Shown here: positions 1 to 14,789 of the stretch, piece after piece
Layout: every line of letters begins with the position of its first letter
Numbering within the stretch: the first letter of the stretch is position 1
Source: Pseudomonas borbori
GTDB lineage: Bacteria; Pseudomonadota; Gammaproteobacteria; Pseudomonadales; Pseudomonadaceae
Direction: 5' to 3'
Length of the DNA stretch: 64,000 nucleotides
Assembly (NCBI RefSeq): GCF_900115555.1
Contig: NZ_FOWX01000019.1
Span: 1 to 64,000 of the forward strand
The notes under the pieces: model-generated
The model's database searches: none
Told to the model about the DNA's origin: nothing
Seen by the model: only the letters and a program-made list of their open reading frames with translations
Program-made: the position numbers and the translations under genes

Positions 1-344
1 ACCGGCATCGTGAGGTGACGGGATGGGCGAACAGAAGTCAGCCGAGGCCGTAGTAGTTGCTCGAAACCGGAGTGACGAAGGGCTGAACCTGCCATGAGTG
101 GACAGTCGGGTGTGATCTCTGTTGGATCGTAAAGCAGAAACTCCGCGTAGCGGGGGTCGAGACCATCAGGAGGTAGGAGCCGGAAGCTCCGAGGGCCGGT
201 CTGGGCGCTTAGATACCGCAGGCGACACATCAACGGAACCAAGCTCGCTGACGCTGTTGGTTAGTAGGCAGGAACCGCCGTATACGGAACCGTATGTACG
301 GTGGTGTGAGAGGACGGCGGGGGCAACCCCGCCTCCTACTCGAT
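1..344 (+). mobile_element. Group II intron, 3' part, without an intact maturase ORF
   Basis: The sequence has the 3' architecture of a bacterial group II intron. Domain V lies at about 273-306: a 9-bp lower stem (274-282 with 297-305), a 5-bp upper stem (283-287 with 290-294), and a two-base bulge TG at 295-296. Domain VI follows as GGCGGGG-GCAA-CCCCGCC (316-333), then a CCTACTCGAT end at about 344. Positions 30-60 resemble domain IV sequence seen just upstream of intron maturase genes. Only about 200 bases separate it from domain V, and the first ATG there opens a 12-codon frame, so no reverse transcriptase is encoded here. The 5' domains lie outside the window. The intron runs towards bamE and ends 8 bases from its stop codon. 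Exact intron class is uncertain. Confidence 0.75.
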
Positions 345-351
345 TTTCGGA

Positions 352-873
352 TTACTGCGGCGAACGCTCCAGTGGTTCCGGAGTCGGTACCGGCACGCTC
401 TGCACCTCGTCGACTTCGCGCTGGATCTGTTCGAGCAAGGAGCCTGGCGCTGGCTTCTCTTCGGTTTGCGGTTGCACAGTGGCTGGCGGCGTCGTCACGC
501 TGGCGCCATCCTGGCCGAGGATGGCCTCGTCGCGGCTGACACCAGGCATGAAGTCGCCCGACAGGCCGGCCAACTGATCGTTGTCATTGAAGACCAAGCT
601 GACGCGCTCTTGCAGGCGTTTGCCGCCACCTGGCTGAATGCTGTACAGGTAGTCCCAGCGATTGGCATGGAAGGTGTCGGTCAATAGCGGGTTGCCCATG
701 ATAAAGCGCACTTGGCTGCGGGTCATTCCGGGGCGCAATTGGTCTATCATGTCTTGTGTAACGACGTTGCCCTGTTGGACGTCGATTTTATAAACCCCGG
801 GGAAAGAACAGCCGGCGAGCGCGAGGAGTCCCACGAAGGTGAGACTGGTCAGCAGGAACTTGGTTTTTTGCAT
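352..873 (-). CDS. bamE: Outer membrane protein assembly factor BamE (OmlA/SmpA lipoprotein)
   Basis: This is the small lipoprotein of the Bam complex, which folds and inserts beta-barrel proteins into the outer membrane. The product is 173 residues when started at the ATG at 871-873. That start places a hydrophobic signal at residues 2-20 and a lipobox LAGC with the modified cysteine near residue 22. An upstream in-frame start at 906 would add 11 polar residues before the signal and is less likely. The SmpA/OmlA core follows, with the [18 protein letters not shown] stretch typical of BamE. The tail is rich in P, E and Q, as in Pseudomonas OmlA. It is divergent from fur, the conserved Pseudomonas arrangement, with a 97-bp shared promoter region. 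A group II intron ends just beyond its stop. Confidence 0.95.
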   Translation of the reverse strand: MQKTKFLLTSLTFVGLLALAGCSFPGVYKIDVQQGNVVTQDMIDQLRPGMTRSQVRFIMGNPLLTDTFHANRWDYLYSIQPGGGKRLQERVSLVFNDNDQLAGLSGDFMPGVSRDEAILGQDGASVTTPPATVQPQTEEKPAPGSLLEQIQREVDEVQSVPVPTPEPLERSPQ

Positions 874-970
874 CGGCGGGTGACTTCCACTATCTTGGCT
901 GGGCAACGTAAACCCCGATCATACCCGCAATAAAGGAAGCTGCGAAGCCGCTTCCGCGAGAAAGCAGACC

Positions 971-1375
971 ATGGTTGAAAATAGCGAACTACGCAAAGCT
1001 GGCCTGAAAGTGACCCTGCCGCGGGTCAAGATTCTGCAGATGCTCGATTCCGCCGAGCAGCGTCACATGAGTGCAGAGGATGTTTACAAGGCGCTGATGG
1101 AGGCGGGCGAAGACGTCGGCCTGGCCACCGTATACCGCGTTCTGACCCAGTTCGAGGCGGCGGGGCTGGTGGTGCGGCATAACTTCGATGGTGGTCATGC
1201 CGTGTTCGAATTGGCCGATAGCGGTCATCACGACCATATGGTCTGTGTCGATTCTGGCGAGGTGATCGAGTTCTTCGATCCTGAAATCGAGAAGCGGCAG
1301 AGGGAGATTGTGCGCGAGCACGGCTTCGAGATGGTCGATCACAACCTGGTGCTCTACGTGCGCAAAAAGAAGTAA
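971..1375 (+). CDS. fur: Ferric uptake regulator Fur
   Basis: Fur is the Fe2+-dependent repressor of iron uptake genes. The product is 134 residues, the normal Pseudomonas length. The N-terminal winged helix covers about residues 1-80 (GLKVTLPRVKIL, then LATVYRVLTQF). The dimerisation and metal-binding part begins near residue 86 with HHDHMVCVDSGEVIEF. There is a single cysteine (residue 92) and no second CxxC pair, as in P. aeruginosa Fur and unlike E. coli Fur. It is transcribed away from bamE and converges with recN. A hairpin at 1397-1420 follows its stop. Confidence 0.97.
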   Translation: MVENSELRKAGLKVTLPRVKILQMLDSAEQRHMSAEDVYKALMEAGEDVGLATVYRVLTQFEAAGLVVRHNFDGGHAVFELADSGHHDHMVCVDSGEVIEFFDPEIEKRQREIVREHGFEMVDHNLVLYVRKKK

Positions 1376-1396
1376 GCGCACCGGTGCGACATGCAC

Positions 1397-1420
1397 AAAG
1401 GCGGCCCTCGGGTCGCCTTT
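1397..1420. terminator. Hairpin between convergent fur and recN
   Basis: AAAGGCG and CGCCTTT arms enclose a GC-rich centre directly after fur. No long T-run follows on the plus strand. It may act as a weak bidirectional terminator, since recN also ends towards it about 140 bases away. Confidence 0.5.
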
Positions 1421-1559
1421 GTCGTTGTGCGGTCAGGGGTTGTAAAAAATTCGAGCTTCGAGCGCAGTAGGCGAGTGTTTTTCCACAGGTTTCCAGGGGC
1501 TGAGAAAAGCCGGAGACCTTAACGAGTGCGCCGTCGGCAAGCGACATTTGTGCAGCCTC

Positions 1560-3245
1560 TCAGACCTGGGCGCTGCCGACCATCTGTCGGGCATGGGCCA
1601 GGGATTCTTCTGTCAGGTCGACACCGCCGAGCATGCGGGCGATTTCCTCGACCCGCTGGTTGCTATCCAGTTTGCTCACGGCCGTGCGGGTGGCGTCGTT
1701 GCCGCGTACCTTGTGCACGAACAGGTGCTGGTGGCCCTGGGCGGCTACTTGTGGCAGGTGGGTGACGGTCAGTACCTGGCCGCGTTCGCCGAGACGGCGC
1801 AGCAGTTGCCCGACCACTTCGGCGGTAGGGCCGCCGATGCCGACATCGACTTCGTCGAACACCAGGGTCGGCACGCGCGAGGTTTGTGCGGTGATTACCT
1901 GGATCGCCAGGCTGATGCGTGACAACTCGCCGCCGGAAGCCACTTTGGCCAGGGGCTTGAGTGGCTGACCGGGGTTGGCGCTGACCAGGAACTCCAGCTG
2001 TTCTAGGCCGTAGGGCTGTGGTTCGCTGCTGTTGTTGGCGCTCAGCCTGATGCTGAAGCGCCCTCCCGGCATGCCCAGATTGTGCATTTCCAGTTCGACT
2101 GCCGCCGCCAGTTCGCTGGCCGCGCGCTGGCGCAGGGTGCTGAGTTCGCCGGCCTTTTCCTGGTAGTGGCGCTCGAAGGCGGCCAGTTCTTCGTTCAGGC
2201 GTTCGGCGGCCTGGTCGTCGGCGTTGAGGCTTTCCAATTCCTCGAACAGTTGCTGCTGCATGGCGATCAGCTCGCCGGGCTGAGTGCGGTGCTTGCGCGC
2301 CAGGGTATAGATCGCGTCCAGGCGTTCCTCCATCTGCTGCAGGCGCTCGGGGTCGGCGTCGAAGTGGTCGAGGAAGCGGTTGAGTTCGCCGACCGCTTCC
2401 TCCACCTGGATCTGGGCGCTGGCCAGCAGGTTGGTCGCTTCGCTCAGGGCGCCCGGTTGGCCCTGAAAAGCGCCCAGGCGGTTGAGGCTGCCGGTCAGGG
2501 CCGAGAGCACGTTGCCGGCGTCGTTCTCGCTGCACTGCTCGATCACCAGGCGGCAGGCGCTGAGCAGGTTTTCGGCATTGGTCAGGTTCTTGTGTTCCTG
2601 CTCCAGTTGTTCCAGTTCGTTTTCGCCCAGGGCCAGGTTGTCCAGCTCTTCCAGCTGATAGCTGAGCAACTGGTGGCGGGCGCGCTGTTCGTCGCCGATG
2701 CTGGAGATGCGCTGCAGTTCGCTTCTGGTCTGTTTCCAGCGTTGTGCGGCCAGCAGCACCTGGCGTGCCAGTTCCTGGCTGCCGGCGTATTCGTCGAGCA
2801 GGCGGCGGTGGGTGTCGGCCTTGAGCAGGGACTGATGTTCATGCTGGCTGTGGATGTCGATCAGCAGTTCGCCGAGGGCCTTGAGGTCGCCCTGGGGGCA
2901 GGGGGAGCCATTGATGTAGCCGCGCGAGCGGCCTTCGGCGGTGATCACGCGCCGGAGGATGCACGGGCCGTCTTGATCCTGGTTGTGACCCAGGTCGCGC
3001 TCGGCCAGCCAGGCGCGGGCTTCGGGGATGTCGGCAAGGTCGAAACTGGCCAGGATATCCGCCTTGTCGGCGCCGGGACGGACCACGCCGCTGTCGGCGC
3101 GATCGCCCAGGCACAGGCCGAGGGCGTCGAGCATGATCGATTTACCGGCGCCGGTTTCGCCGCTGATCACGCTCATGCCGCTGTCCAGCTCCAGGTCGAG
3201 GTGTTCAACGATGGCGTAGTTGTGTACGGACAGGTGCACCAGCAT
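1560..3245 (-). CDS. recN: DNA repair protein RecN
   Basis: RecN is an SMC-like ATPase recruited to double-strand breaks in the SOS response. The product is 561 residues when started at the ATG at 3243-3245, which gives the family start MLVHLSVHNYAIVEHLDL. Visible motifs are Walker A GETGAGKS near residue 30, a long coiled-coil middle section (about 160-370), the ABC signature VASGGELSRISLAIQ, and Walker B TLVFDEVDVGIGG. A LexA box lies 25 bases upstream of the start. It is divergent from grpE and convergent with fur, as in other pseudomonads. Confidence 0.96.
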   Translation of the reverse strand: MLVHLSVHNYAIVEHLDLELDSGMSVISGETGAGKSIMLDALGLCLGDRADSGVVRPGADKADILASFDLADIPEARAWLAERDLGHNQDQDGPCILRRVITAEGRSRGYINGSPCPQGDLKALGELLIDIHSQHEHQSLLKADTHRRLLDEYAGSQELARQVLLAAQRWKQTRSELQRISSIGDEQRARHQLLSYQLEELDNLALGENELEQLEQEHKNLTNAENLLSACRLVIEQCSENDAGNVLSALTGSLNRLGAFQGQPGALSEATNLLASAQIQVEEAVGELNRFLDHFDADPERLQQMEERLDAIYTLARKHRTQPGELIAMQQQLFEELESLNADDQAAERLNEELAAFERHYQEKAGELSTLRQRAASELAAAVELEMHNLGMPGGRFSIRLSANNSSEPQPYGLEQLEFLVSANPGQPLKPLAKVASGGELSRISLAIQVITAQTSRVPTLVFDEVDVGIGGPTAEVVGQLLRRLGERGQVLTVTHLPQVAAQGHQHLFVHKVRGNDATRTAVSKLDSNQRVEEIARMLGGVDLTEESLAHARQMVGSAQV

Positions 3246-3269
3246 GGCGAGGCCTCCCAATTCTTTAGT

Positions 3270-3285
3270 GTGTATATTTATACAG
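3270..3285 (-). promoter_or_regulatory. LexA (SOS) box of recN
   Basis: On the minus strand the site reads CTGTATAAATATACAC. It fits the CTGT-N8-ACAG LexA consensus with one mismatch in the second arm. It sits 25 bases upstream of the recN start codon. Control of recN by LexA is well established in gamma-proteobacteria. Confidence 0.85.
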
Positions 3286-3319
3286 TGTTTGTTTCTCGGC
3301 TGACAATCCTTGCGCAGTA

Positions 3320-3348
3320 CTTGAAGCTGCAGAATTTGTCCCCATATA
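3320..3348 (+). promoter_or_regulatory. Sigma-32 (RpoH) heat-shock promoter of grpE-dnaK-dnaJ
   Basis: A -35 element CTTGAAG (3320-3326) is separated by 13 bases from a -10 element CCCCATATA (3340-3348). This matches the heat-shock consensus CTTGAAA / CCCCATNT almost exactly. It lies about 50 bases upstream of grpE on the correct strand. Confidence 0.9.
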
Positions 3349-3400
3349 GGCGGCAGACGCGCAAGTTTAGGTTTGCGTCGAATTTTTAGAGGAGAAACGC

Positions 3401-3970
3401 ATGGCTGACGAACAGACCCGCGATAACCAGCTGCCAGAGCTTGCCCCCGATGCCGAAATGGGAATGAGCGATCAGTTGGATGCTCGCATCCAGGTGCTGG
3501 AGGAAGAGCTGGCTGCCGCTCAGGATCAGGCTCTGCGCATGGCGGCGGACCTGCAGAACGTGCGTCGTCGCGCCGAGCAGGATGTAGAGAAGGCGCATAA
3601 GTTCGCCTTGGAAAAATTCGCCAATGACCTGCTGCCGGTCGTCGATAGTCTGGAGCGCGGTCTCGAGCTGTCGAGTCCGGATGACGAGGCGATCAAGGCT
3701 GTGCGCGAGGGCCTGGAGCTGACCCTCAGGTTGTTCCAGGACACCCTCAAGCGCTATCAGCTGGAGGCCATCGACCCGCAGGGCGAGCCCTTCAATCCCG
3801 AGCACCATCAGGCCATGGCCATGCAGGACAGCACCCATGTAGAGCCGAACAGCGTGCTCAAGGTGTTTCAGAAGGGCTATCTGCTCAACGGTCGACTGTT
3901 GCGTCCGGCGATGGTGGTGGTCAGCAAGGCGCCTGCCGAAGTTCCGCCGTCTATCGATGAGCAGGCTTGA
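3401..3970 (+). CDS. grpE: Nucleotide exchange factor GrpE
   Basis: GrpE releases ADP from DnaK and so drives the Hsp70 folding cycle. The product is 189 residues. It has an acidic disordered start, a long coiled-coil helix (about residues 28-75, including [21 protein letters not shown]), then the beta-domain with [10 protein letters not shown] and [17 protein letters not shown] strong ribosome site AGAGGAG precedes the ATG. It is the first gene of the heat-shock cluster and has a sigma-32 promoter upstream. Confidence 0.97.
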   Translation: MADEQTRDNQLPELAPDAEMGMSDQLDARIQVLEEELAAAQDQALRMAADLQNVRRRAEQDVEKAHKFALEKFANDLLPVVDSLERGLELSSPDDEAIKAVREGLELTLRLFQDTLKRYQLEAIDPQGEPFNPEHHQAMAMQDSTHVEPNSVLKVFQKGYLLNGRLLRPAMVVVSKAPAEVPPSIDEQA

Positions 3971-4069
3971 AATTCGCCGATCGGCCCCCATTTATGAGTC
4001 AAGCGTTTTAGTGCTGCCGCGGCTGACAAGGCATGGCGGCGGAAATATCAAAATTTCAGGAGAATGATG

Positions 4070-5986
<1,917 letters not shown>

Positions 5987-6030
5987 GCGCAAACAGGCGC
6001 AAGCCTGTGACCCACGGGGATGTGGGAACT

Positions 6031-6127
6031 GCAGCAAGCCGCTTGAGCGGCTGCTGCCTGCCGCTCCAGGCAGTCGTGGCCTAGGCTGCGACCGTTACGA
6101 ACCGTCGCGCGGGAGCTTGCTCCCGCG
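6031..6127. repeat. Two hairpins between dnaK and dnaJ
   Basis: The first hairpin (6031-6056) pairs GCAGC and GCCGCT with AGCGGC and GCTGC. The second (6108-6127) is a perfect palindrome, CGCGGGAGC-TT-GCTCCCGCG, a common Pseudomonas REP-like core. Neither has a T-run. They may stabilise the dnaK mRNA or reduce read-through into dnaJ. Confidence 0.6.
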
Positions 6128-6169
6128 TTGGCGCGTCTGGAGGATACGATTCAAGGGTGTTAAGGACTT

Positions 6170-7291
6170 ATGGCTAAACGTGATTATTACGAGGTGCTCG
6201 GTGTCGAGCGCGGCGCCAGCGAAGCGGAGCTGAAAAAGGCCTACCGGCGCCTGGCGATGAAGCATCACCCGGACCGCAATCCTGACGATAAAGCGTCGGA
6301 AGATCTGTTCAAGGATGCCAACGAGGCCTACGAAGTATTGTCCGATGCCAGCAAGCGTGCGGCCTACGATCAGTACGGGCATGCCGGGGTGGACCCGAGT
6401 ATGGGCGGTGCGGGTGGCGCCGGCTTCGGCGGGGCGAATTTCTCCGATATCTTCGGCGATGTGTTCAGCGACTTCTTCGGTGGTGCCGGCGGTCGTGGCG
6501 GCCAGCGTGGCGGTGCCCAGCGTGGCAGCGATTTGCGCTACACCCTGGAGCTGGACCTGGAAGAGGCCGTGCGCGGTACTACGGTCAACATCCGGGTGCC
6601 GACCCTGGTCAATTGCAAGGTCTGCGAAGGCTCCGGGGCGAAGAAAGGCACCTCGCCGGTGACCTGTACCACCTGCGGCGGTATCGGGCAGGTGCGCATG
6701 CAGCAGGGCTTCTTCTCGGTGCAGCAGACCTGTCCGCGTTGCCATGGCAGCGGCAAGATGATTACCGATCCGTGCGGCTCCTGCCATGGCCATGGTCGGG
6801 TGGAAGAGCACAAGACCCTGTCGGTGAAAGTCCCGCCCGGTGTCGATACCGGTGATCGCATTCGCCTGTCCGGCGAAGGCGAGGCGGGCGCGATGGGCGG
6901 CCCGGCGGGCGACCTCTATGTGGTGGTCAATGTGCGCGAGCACGCGATCTTCCAGCGCGACGGCAAACACCTGTACTGCGAGGTGCCGATCAGCTTCGCC
7001 GATGCGGCGCTGGGCGGCGAGCTGGAAGTGCCGACCCTGGATGGCCGGGTCAAGCTGAAGATTCCGGAAGGCACCCAGACCGGCAAGCTGTTCCGCCTGC
7101 GCGGTAAAGGCGTGGCGCCGGTGCGTGGTGGCGGTGCCGGCGACCTGATGTGCCGGGTCGCGGTGGAAACCCCGGTCAGTCTGGATCGGCGTCAGCGCGA
7201 ACTGCTCGAAGAGTTTCGCAGGACGCTGCAGGGCGATACCCGCCATTCGCCCAAGGCCAGTGGCTGGTTCGAGGGTGTGAAGCGCTTCTTC

Positions 7292-7303
<12 letters not shown>
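6170..7303 (+). CDS. dnaJ: Co-chaperone DnaJ (Hsp40)
   Basis: DnaJ stimulates DnaK ATPase and delivers substrates. The product is 377 residues, the normal length. It has the J-domain (1-70) with the HPD motif in [11 protein letters not shown], then a Gly/Phe-rich linker (about 75-115). The zinc centre has all four CxxCxGxG repeats ([32 protein letters not shown]), followed by the C-terminal substrate domain. The AAGGA ribosome site lies 6 bases before the ATG. Its last codons are part of a 17-bp tandem duplication. Confidence 0.97.
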
Positions 7304-8204
<901 letters not shown>

Positions 8205-8291
8205 GGCGCTTCGTCGGAAGCCTATATTCTGGCTAGGAGTTAATCGCATCTGCCGGTGGACCAAAAAGGCACTTTCCTGTAGGCTTCCTGC

Positions 8292-8309
8292 TTTAGTGTG
8301 TCCACTAAA
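8292..8309. promoter_or_regulatory. Perfect inverted repeat upstream of the carA leader (possible operator)
   Basis: TTTAGTG-TGTC-CACTAAA is a perfect 7-bp inverted repeat 12 bases before the leader ORF start. Its position suggests an operator or a 5' mRNA hairpin controlling carA. No regulator can be named from the sequence. Confidence 0.4.
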
Positions 8310-8320
8310 AGTTGCGCAGA

Positions 8321-8422
8321 ATGAATCATATAAAAAAGCGGGGTGACGGTCGGTACGTCATCCCGCTTTTTTACAATCTGCGTTTGCTTCAAGCTTTGAT
8401 CTACGGAGGTTTTCTTGAGTAA
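8321..8422 (+). CDS. Leader peptide ORF of carAB
   Basis: An ATG at 8321 opens a 33-codon frame ([20 protein letters not shown] and onward) whose TAA at 8420-8422 overlaps the TTG start of carA at 8415. The frame runs through a strong terminator-like hairpin at 8332-8372. The leader is well placed to couple its own translation to hairpin formation and then to carA initiation. Control of Pseudomonas carAB by a leader has been described, from memory. There is no obvious Arg or pyrimidine-linked codon run, so the sensed signal is not evident. Confidence 0.5.
   Translation: MNHIKKRGDGRYVIPLFYNLRLLQALIYGGFLE
8332..8372 (+). terminator. Attenuator-like hairpin in the carA leader
   Basis: The arms AAAAAAGCGGG and CCCGCTTTTTT, with TGACG/CGTCA inside, form a long stem followed by a run of six T. 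This is a textbook intrinsic terminator. It lies about 40 bases before carA and within the leader ORF. It could terminate dapB transcripts, attenuate carAB, or both. Confidence 0.85.
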
Positions 8423-9563
8423 GCCAGCCCTTAAACCTGCCATCCTGGCCCTTGCTGATGGCAGCATTTTTCGTGGCGAGGCCATCGGTGCCGATGGCCA
8501 AACTATTGGAGAGGTGGTTTTCAACACCGCCATGACCGGCTATCAGGAAATCCTTACCGATCCTTCCTATGCCCAGCAAATCGTCACCCTGACCTATCCG
8601 CACATCGGCAATACCGGCACCACGCCGCAAGATGCCGAGTCCAATAGGGTCTGGGCTGCCGGCTTGATCATCCGCGATCTACCGCTGATCGCCAGCAACT
8701 GGCGCAGCAAGCAGCCGCTGGATGAGTACCTGAAGGAAAACGGTACCGTGGCCATCGCCGGCATCGATACCCGTCGCCTGACCCGCATCCTCCGCGAGAA
8801 GGGTTCGCAGAACGGCTGCATCCTGGTCGGCGATGACGCCACCGAAGACAAGGCTCTGGACCTGGCGCGCAGCTTCCCCGGCCTCAAGGGCATGGACCTG
8901 GCCAAGGTGGTCAGCTGCACCGAGCCCTACGAGTGGCGCTCCAGCGTGTGGAACCTGAAGGACGACAGCCACCCGGAAATTCCGGCCAGCGAGCTGCCTT
9001 ACCATGTGGTCGCGTACGACTACGGGGTCAAGTTGAACATCCTGCGCATGCTGGTCGAGCGCGGTTGCCGGGTGACCGTGGTGCCGGCGCAGACCCCCGC
9101 TGCCGAGGTGCTGGCGCTGAGTCCCGACGGTGTGTTCCTGTCCAACGGGCCGGGCGATCCCGAGCCGTGCGACTACGCGATCCAGGCAATCAAGGAAGTG
9201 CTGGAAACCGAGATTCCACTATTCGGTATCTGTCTCGGCCACCAGCTGTTGGCCCTGGCCTCCGGTGCCAAGACCCTGAAAATGGGCCACGGTCACCACG
9301 GTGCCAACCACCCGGTGCAGGATCTGGACAGTGGCGTGGTGATGATCACCAGCCAGAACCATGGTTTCGCCGTGGATGAAGCCAGCCTGCCGAGCAACGT
9401 GCGGGCGATTCACAAGTCGCTGTTCGACGGTTCTTTGCAAGGTATCGAGCGGACCGACAAGGTTGCCTTCAGCTTCCAGGGGCACCCCGAAGCGAGCCCC
9501 GGCCCAGCCGATGTGGCCCCGCTGTTCGACCGTTTTATCGAAGCCATGGCCAAGCGCCGCTAA
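8415..9563 (+). CDS. carA: Carbamoyl-phosphate synthase small subunit CarA
   Basis: CarA is the glutaminase subunit that supplies ammonia to CarB for carbamoyl phosphate, the precursor of arginine and pyrimidines. The product is 382 residues from a TTG start with an excellent ACGGAGG ribosome site. The C-terminal class I amidotransferase domain shows GICLGHQL with the nucleophile cysteine near residue 273, and the His/Glu pair in [11 protein letters not shown]. The N-terminal domain has the usual [16 protein letters not shown]. Translation is probably coupled to the upstream leader ORF. Confidence 0.97.
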   Translation: MSKPALKPAILALADGSIFRGEAIGADGQTIGEVVFNTAMTGYQEILTDPSYAQQIVTLTYPHIGNTGTTPQDAESNRVWAAGLIIRDLPLIASNWRSKQPLDEYLKENGTVAIAGIDTRRLTRILREKGSQNGCILVGDDATEDKALDLARSFPGLKGMDLAKVVSCTEPYEWRSSVWNLKDDSHPEIPASELPYHVVAYDYGVKLNILRMLVERGCRVTVVPAQTPAAEVLALSPDGVFLSNGPGDPEPCDYAIQAIKEVLETEIPLFGICLGHQLLALASGAKTLKMGHGHHGANHPVQDLDSGVVMITSQNHGFAVDEASLPSNVRAIHKSLFDGSLQGIERTDKVAFSFQGHPEASPGPADVAPLFDRFIEAMAKRR

Positions 9564-9599
9564 ACCTCGCCGACTGACCCAAGGATTCGAGTAACCGCT

Positions 9600-12817
<3,218 letters not shown>

Positions 12818-12821
<4 letters not shown>

Positions 12822-13294
12822 CTAAATACCCCATGACCGTCCGGGGCGCTCGCGCCCTGGAAGAGGAACTGGCCCACCTGACCAAGGTGGTGCGGCCCAA
12901 GCTCAGCCAGGACATCGGCACCGCGCGTGAGCTGGGTGACCTCAAGGAAAACGCCGAATACCATGCCGCCCGCGAGCAGCAGGGCATGGTCGAGGCGCGC
13001 ATCCGTGATATCGAAGGCCGTCTGCAGAATGCGGTGGTTATCGATGTCACCGGTATTGCCCACACCGGCAAGGTGATTTTCGGCACCACCGTGGAGATCG
13101 CCAATGTCGAAACCGACGAAAGCGTGACCTATCAGATCGTTGGCGAAGACGAAGCCGATATCAAACTCGGCAAACTATCGGTTGGCTCGCCTATCGCCCG
13201 TGCGCTGGTCGGCAAGGAAGAGGGCGATGTGGTGGCGGTGAAAACTCCCAGCGGCATCGTCGAGTACGAGATCGTCGAGGTTCGTCATATCTAG
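12818..13294 (+). CDS. greA: Transcription elongation factor GreA
   Basis: GreA rescues backtracked RNA polymerase by stimulating transcript cleavage. The product is 158 residues. The N-terminal coiled coil (1-76) includes [20 protein letters not shown], with the conserved acidic tip residues D and E. The C-terminal FKBP-like domain follows ([18 protein letters not shown]). The ATG overlaps the carB stop by four bases, so translation is coupled. Confidence 0.97.
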
Positions 13295-13364
13295 GCCCGA
13301 CAGCCAAGCTGCTGGTGCGATAAGCTGGCTGCTGGCCCAGACCTTCTGGGTCGGCGGTCTGTGG

Positions 13365-13724
13365 TTGTTGCATTTTCTGCTGTTGCCGGCAATCGCCAAG
13401 CTGGGCTTGGCGCCGTTGCTGGTCGAGGAGATCGCCCGCGCGGTTCGCCCGCTATTGGTAGGGCTGGCTGGGGTTTGTGCGGGGCTGCAGGTGCTGGTGC
13501 TGATCCGTGCCGAGCGTTTGGTCAGTCTGTGGCGCGATATCCGCGGGCAACTGTTGTTGACGGTGTTGGTGATGGCGGCCAGTTACTTTGGTGTGCGCCA
13601 TTACTGGCCTGGCGGCGGGCTCTGGCTGATGTTCAGCTACCTGGTGATGGCGTTTTGCGGTTTGCTGCTGGTGCTGCAGCCAGTGCCGGGCCGTGGCAAG
13701 CGAAAAGCTGCAAGCTTCAAGTAA
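13365..13724 (+). CDS. DUF4149-type small membrane protein (5' end uncertain)
   Basis: This is a small integral membrane protein found after greA in pseudomonads; its function is unknown. At least three hydrophobic segments are visible (HFLLLPAIAKLGLAPLLV, PLLVGLAGVCAGLQVLVL, LLLTVLVMAASYFGV) plus a C-terminal one. The first conventional start is TTG at 13365. However, the frame is open from 13242, and the residues just before 13365 (SWLLAQTFWVGGLW) look like the conserved first membrane segment. No ATG, GTG or TTG exists in frame upstream of 13365. An ATA at 13287 has a GAGG 6 bases upstream and is a possible non-standard start; ATA at 13320 is another. Confidence 0.65.
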   Translation: MLHFLLLPAIAKLGLAPLLVEEIARAVRPLLVGLAGVCAGLQVLVLIRAERLVSLWRDIRGQLLLTVLVMAASYFGVRHYWPGGGLWLMFSYLVMAFCGLLLVLQPVPGRGKRKAASFK

Positions 13725-13750
13725 GGCAGGAAGCGTGCAGCCTGAAGCGA

Positions 13751-14062
13751 TCAGCCGTGATGACGGTGAACGTTGGACAGGTTTTTGTTGACCTTGGGGT
13801 TCTTGCGGTAGATCAGCGCCATCTTGCCGATGACCTGCACCAGATCGGCATGACCGGCTTTGCACAGCTCGTTAATGGCTGCAAGGCGGCTTTCGCGCTC
13901 GACGATGCGCAATTGCACTTTGATCAGTTCATGGTCGCTCAGGGCACGCTCCAGTTCGGCCAGCACGCCTTCGGTCAAACCATTGTCGGCCACGATCAAT
14001 ACGGGTTTCAGGTGGTGGCCGATAGATTTGAATTGTTTCTTCTGCTCTTGAGTGAGCGGCAT
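13751..14062 (-). CDS. yhbY: YhbY-type CRM-domain RNA-binding protein
   Basis: This is a small CRM-domain protein linked in E. coli to assembly of the 50S subunit. The product is 103 residues. It shows the YhbY pattern LTQEQKKQFKSIGHHLKPVLIVADNGLTEGVLAELERALSDHELIKVQL (given as span 3-51) and a GK near residue 82. It is divergent from rlmE, the standard arrangement, which separates two rRNA-related genes by about 100 bases of promoter DNA. Confidence 0.93.
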   Translation of the reverse strand: MPLTQEQKKQFKSIGHHLKPVLIVADNGLTEGVLAELERALSDHELIKVQLRIVERESRLAAINELCKAGHADLVQVIGKMALIYRKNPKVNKNLSNVHRHHG

Positions 14063-14165
14063 AATCTGATTCCTGCATTTAATCTGGTAAAAAACGGCGA
14101 TCAGTTTACCCGAGCGCCTTGGTTGCCGCCCAGATATTCATGCTCTGCACAATTCGAGGTATTGC

Positions 14166-14789
14166 GTGGCCCGTTCCAAAACCAGTCAAGGTTGGCTGAA
14201 AGAGCATTTCAACGACCCTTACGTCAAAATGGCGCAAAAGGATGGCTATCGCTCGCGCGCCAGCTACAAGCTGCTGGAGATCCAGGAAAAGGATCGAATC
14301 CTGCGCCCGGGTATGACTGTGGTCGACCTGGGAGCTGCGCCAGGTGGCTGGTCGCAGGTCACCAGCCGCTTGATCGGCGACAAGGGCACCCTGATCGCCT
14401 CCGATATTCTGGAGATGGACAGCATTCCCGATGTCACCTTCATTCAGGGCGATTTCACCGACGATGCGGTGTTCGCGCAGATCCTCGAGGCGATTGGCGG
14501 TAATCCGGTAGACCTTGTGATTTCCGATATGGCCCCCAATATGAGTGGAGTAAGGGCCGCCGATCAGGCACGCGCCATGTATCTGTGCGAATTGGCGCTG
14601 GACTTGGCTGGGCGCGTGCTGCGTCCGGGTGGTGATTTTTTGATCAAGATTTTCCAGGGCGAAGGCTTCGATATTTACCACAAGCAGGTGCGCGAAATGT
14701 TCGACAAGGTGCAGATGCGCAAGCCCTTGTCCTCGCGTGATCGCTCGCGCGAGCAATACCTGCTTGGGCGCAGCTTTCGTGGCGGCTAG
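14166..14789 (+). CDS. rlmE: 23S rRNA 2'-O-methyltransferase RlmE (FtsJ/RrmJ)
   Basis: RlmE methylates U2552 in the A-loop of 23S rRNA late in 50S assembly. The product is 207 residues from a GTG start. The SAM-binding motif [14 protein letters not shown] starts near residue 53. The catalytic K-D-K-E tetrad fits [25 protein letters not shown] and the later E. It is upstream of ftsH, as in E. coli. Its TAG stop lies in a 15-bp perfect palindrome at 14786-14800. Confidence 0.96.
   Translation: MARSKTSQGWLKEHFNDPYVKMAQKDGYRSRASYKLLEIQEKDRILRPGMTVVDLGAAPGGWSQVTSRLIGDKGTLIASDILEMDSIPDVTFIQGDFTDDAVFAQILEAIGGNPVDLVISDMAPNMSGVRAADQARAMYLCELALDLAGRVLRPGGDFLIKIFQGEGFDIYHKQVREMFDKVQMRKPLSSRDRSREQYLLGRSFRGG

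Noticed and set aside
122..577. Open frame starting in the intron and crossing into bamE
   Set aside because: It has no reverse transcriptase motifs and overlaps bamE antisense; intron structure explains the first part.
13361..14503. 380-codon plus-strand frame across the DUF4149 and yhbY region
   Set aside because: It is out of frame with DUF4149, antisense to yhbY and overlaps rlmE; its composition is not protein-like.
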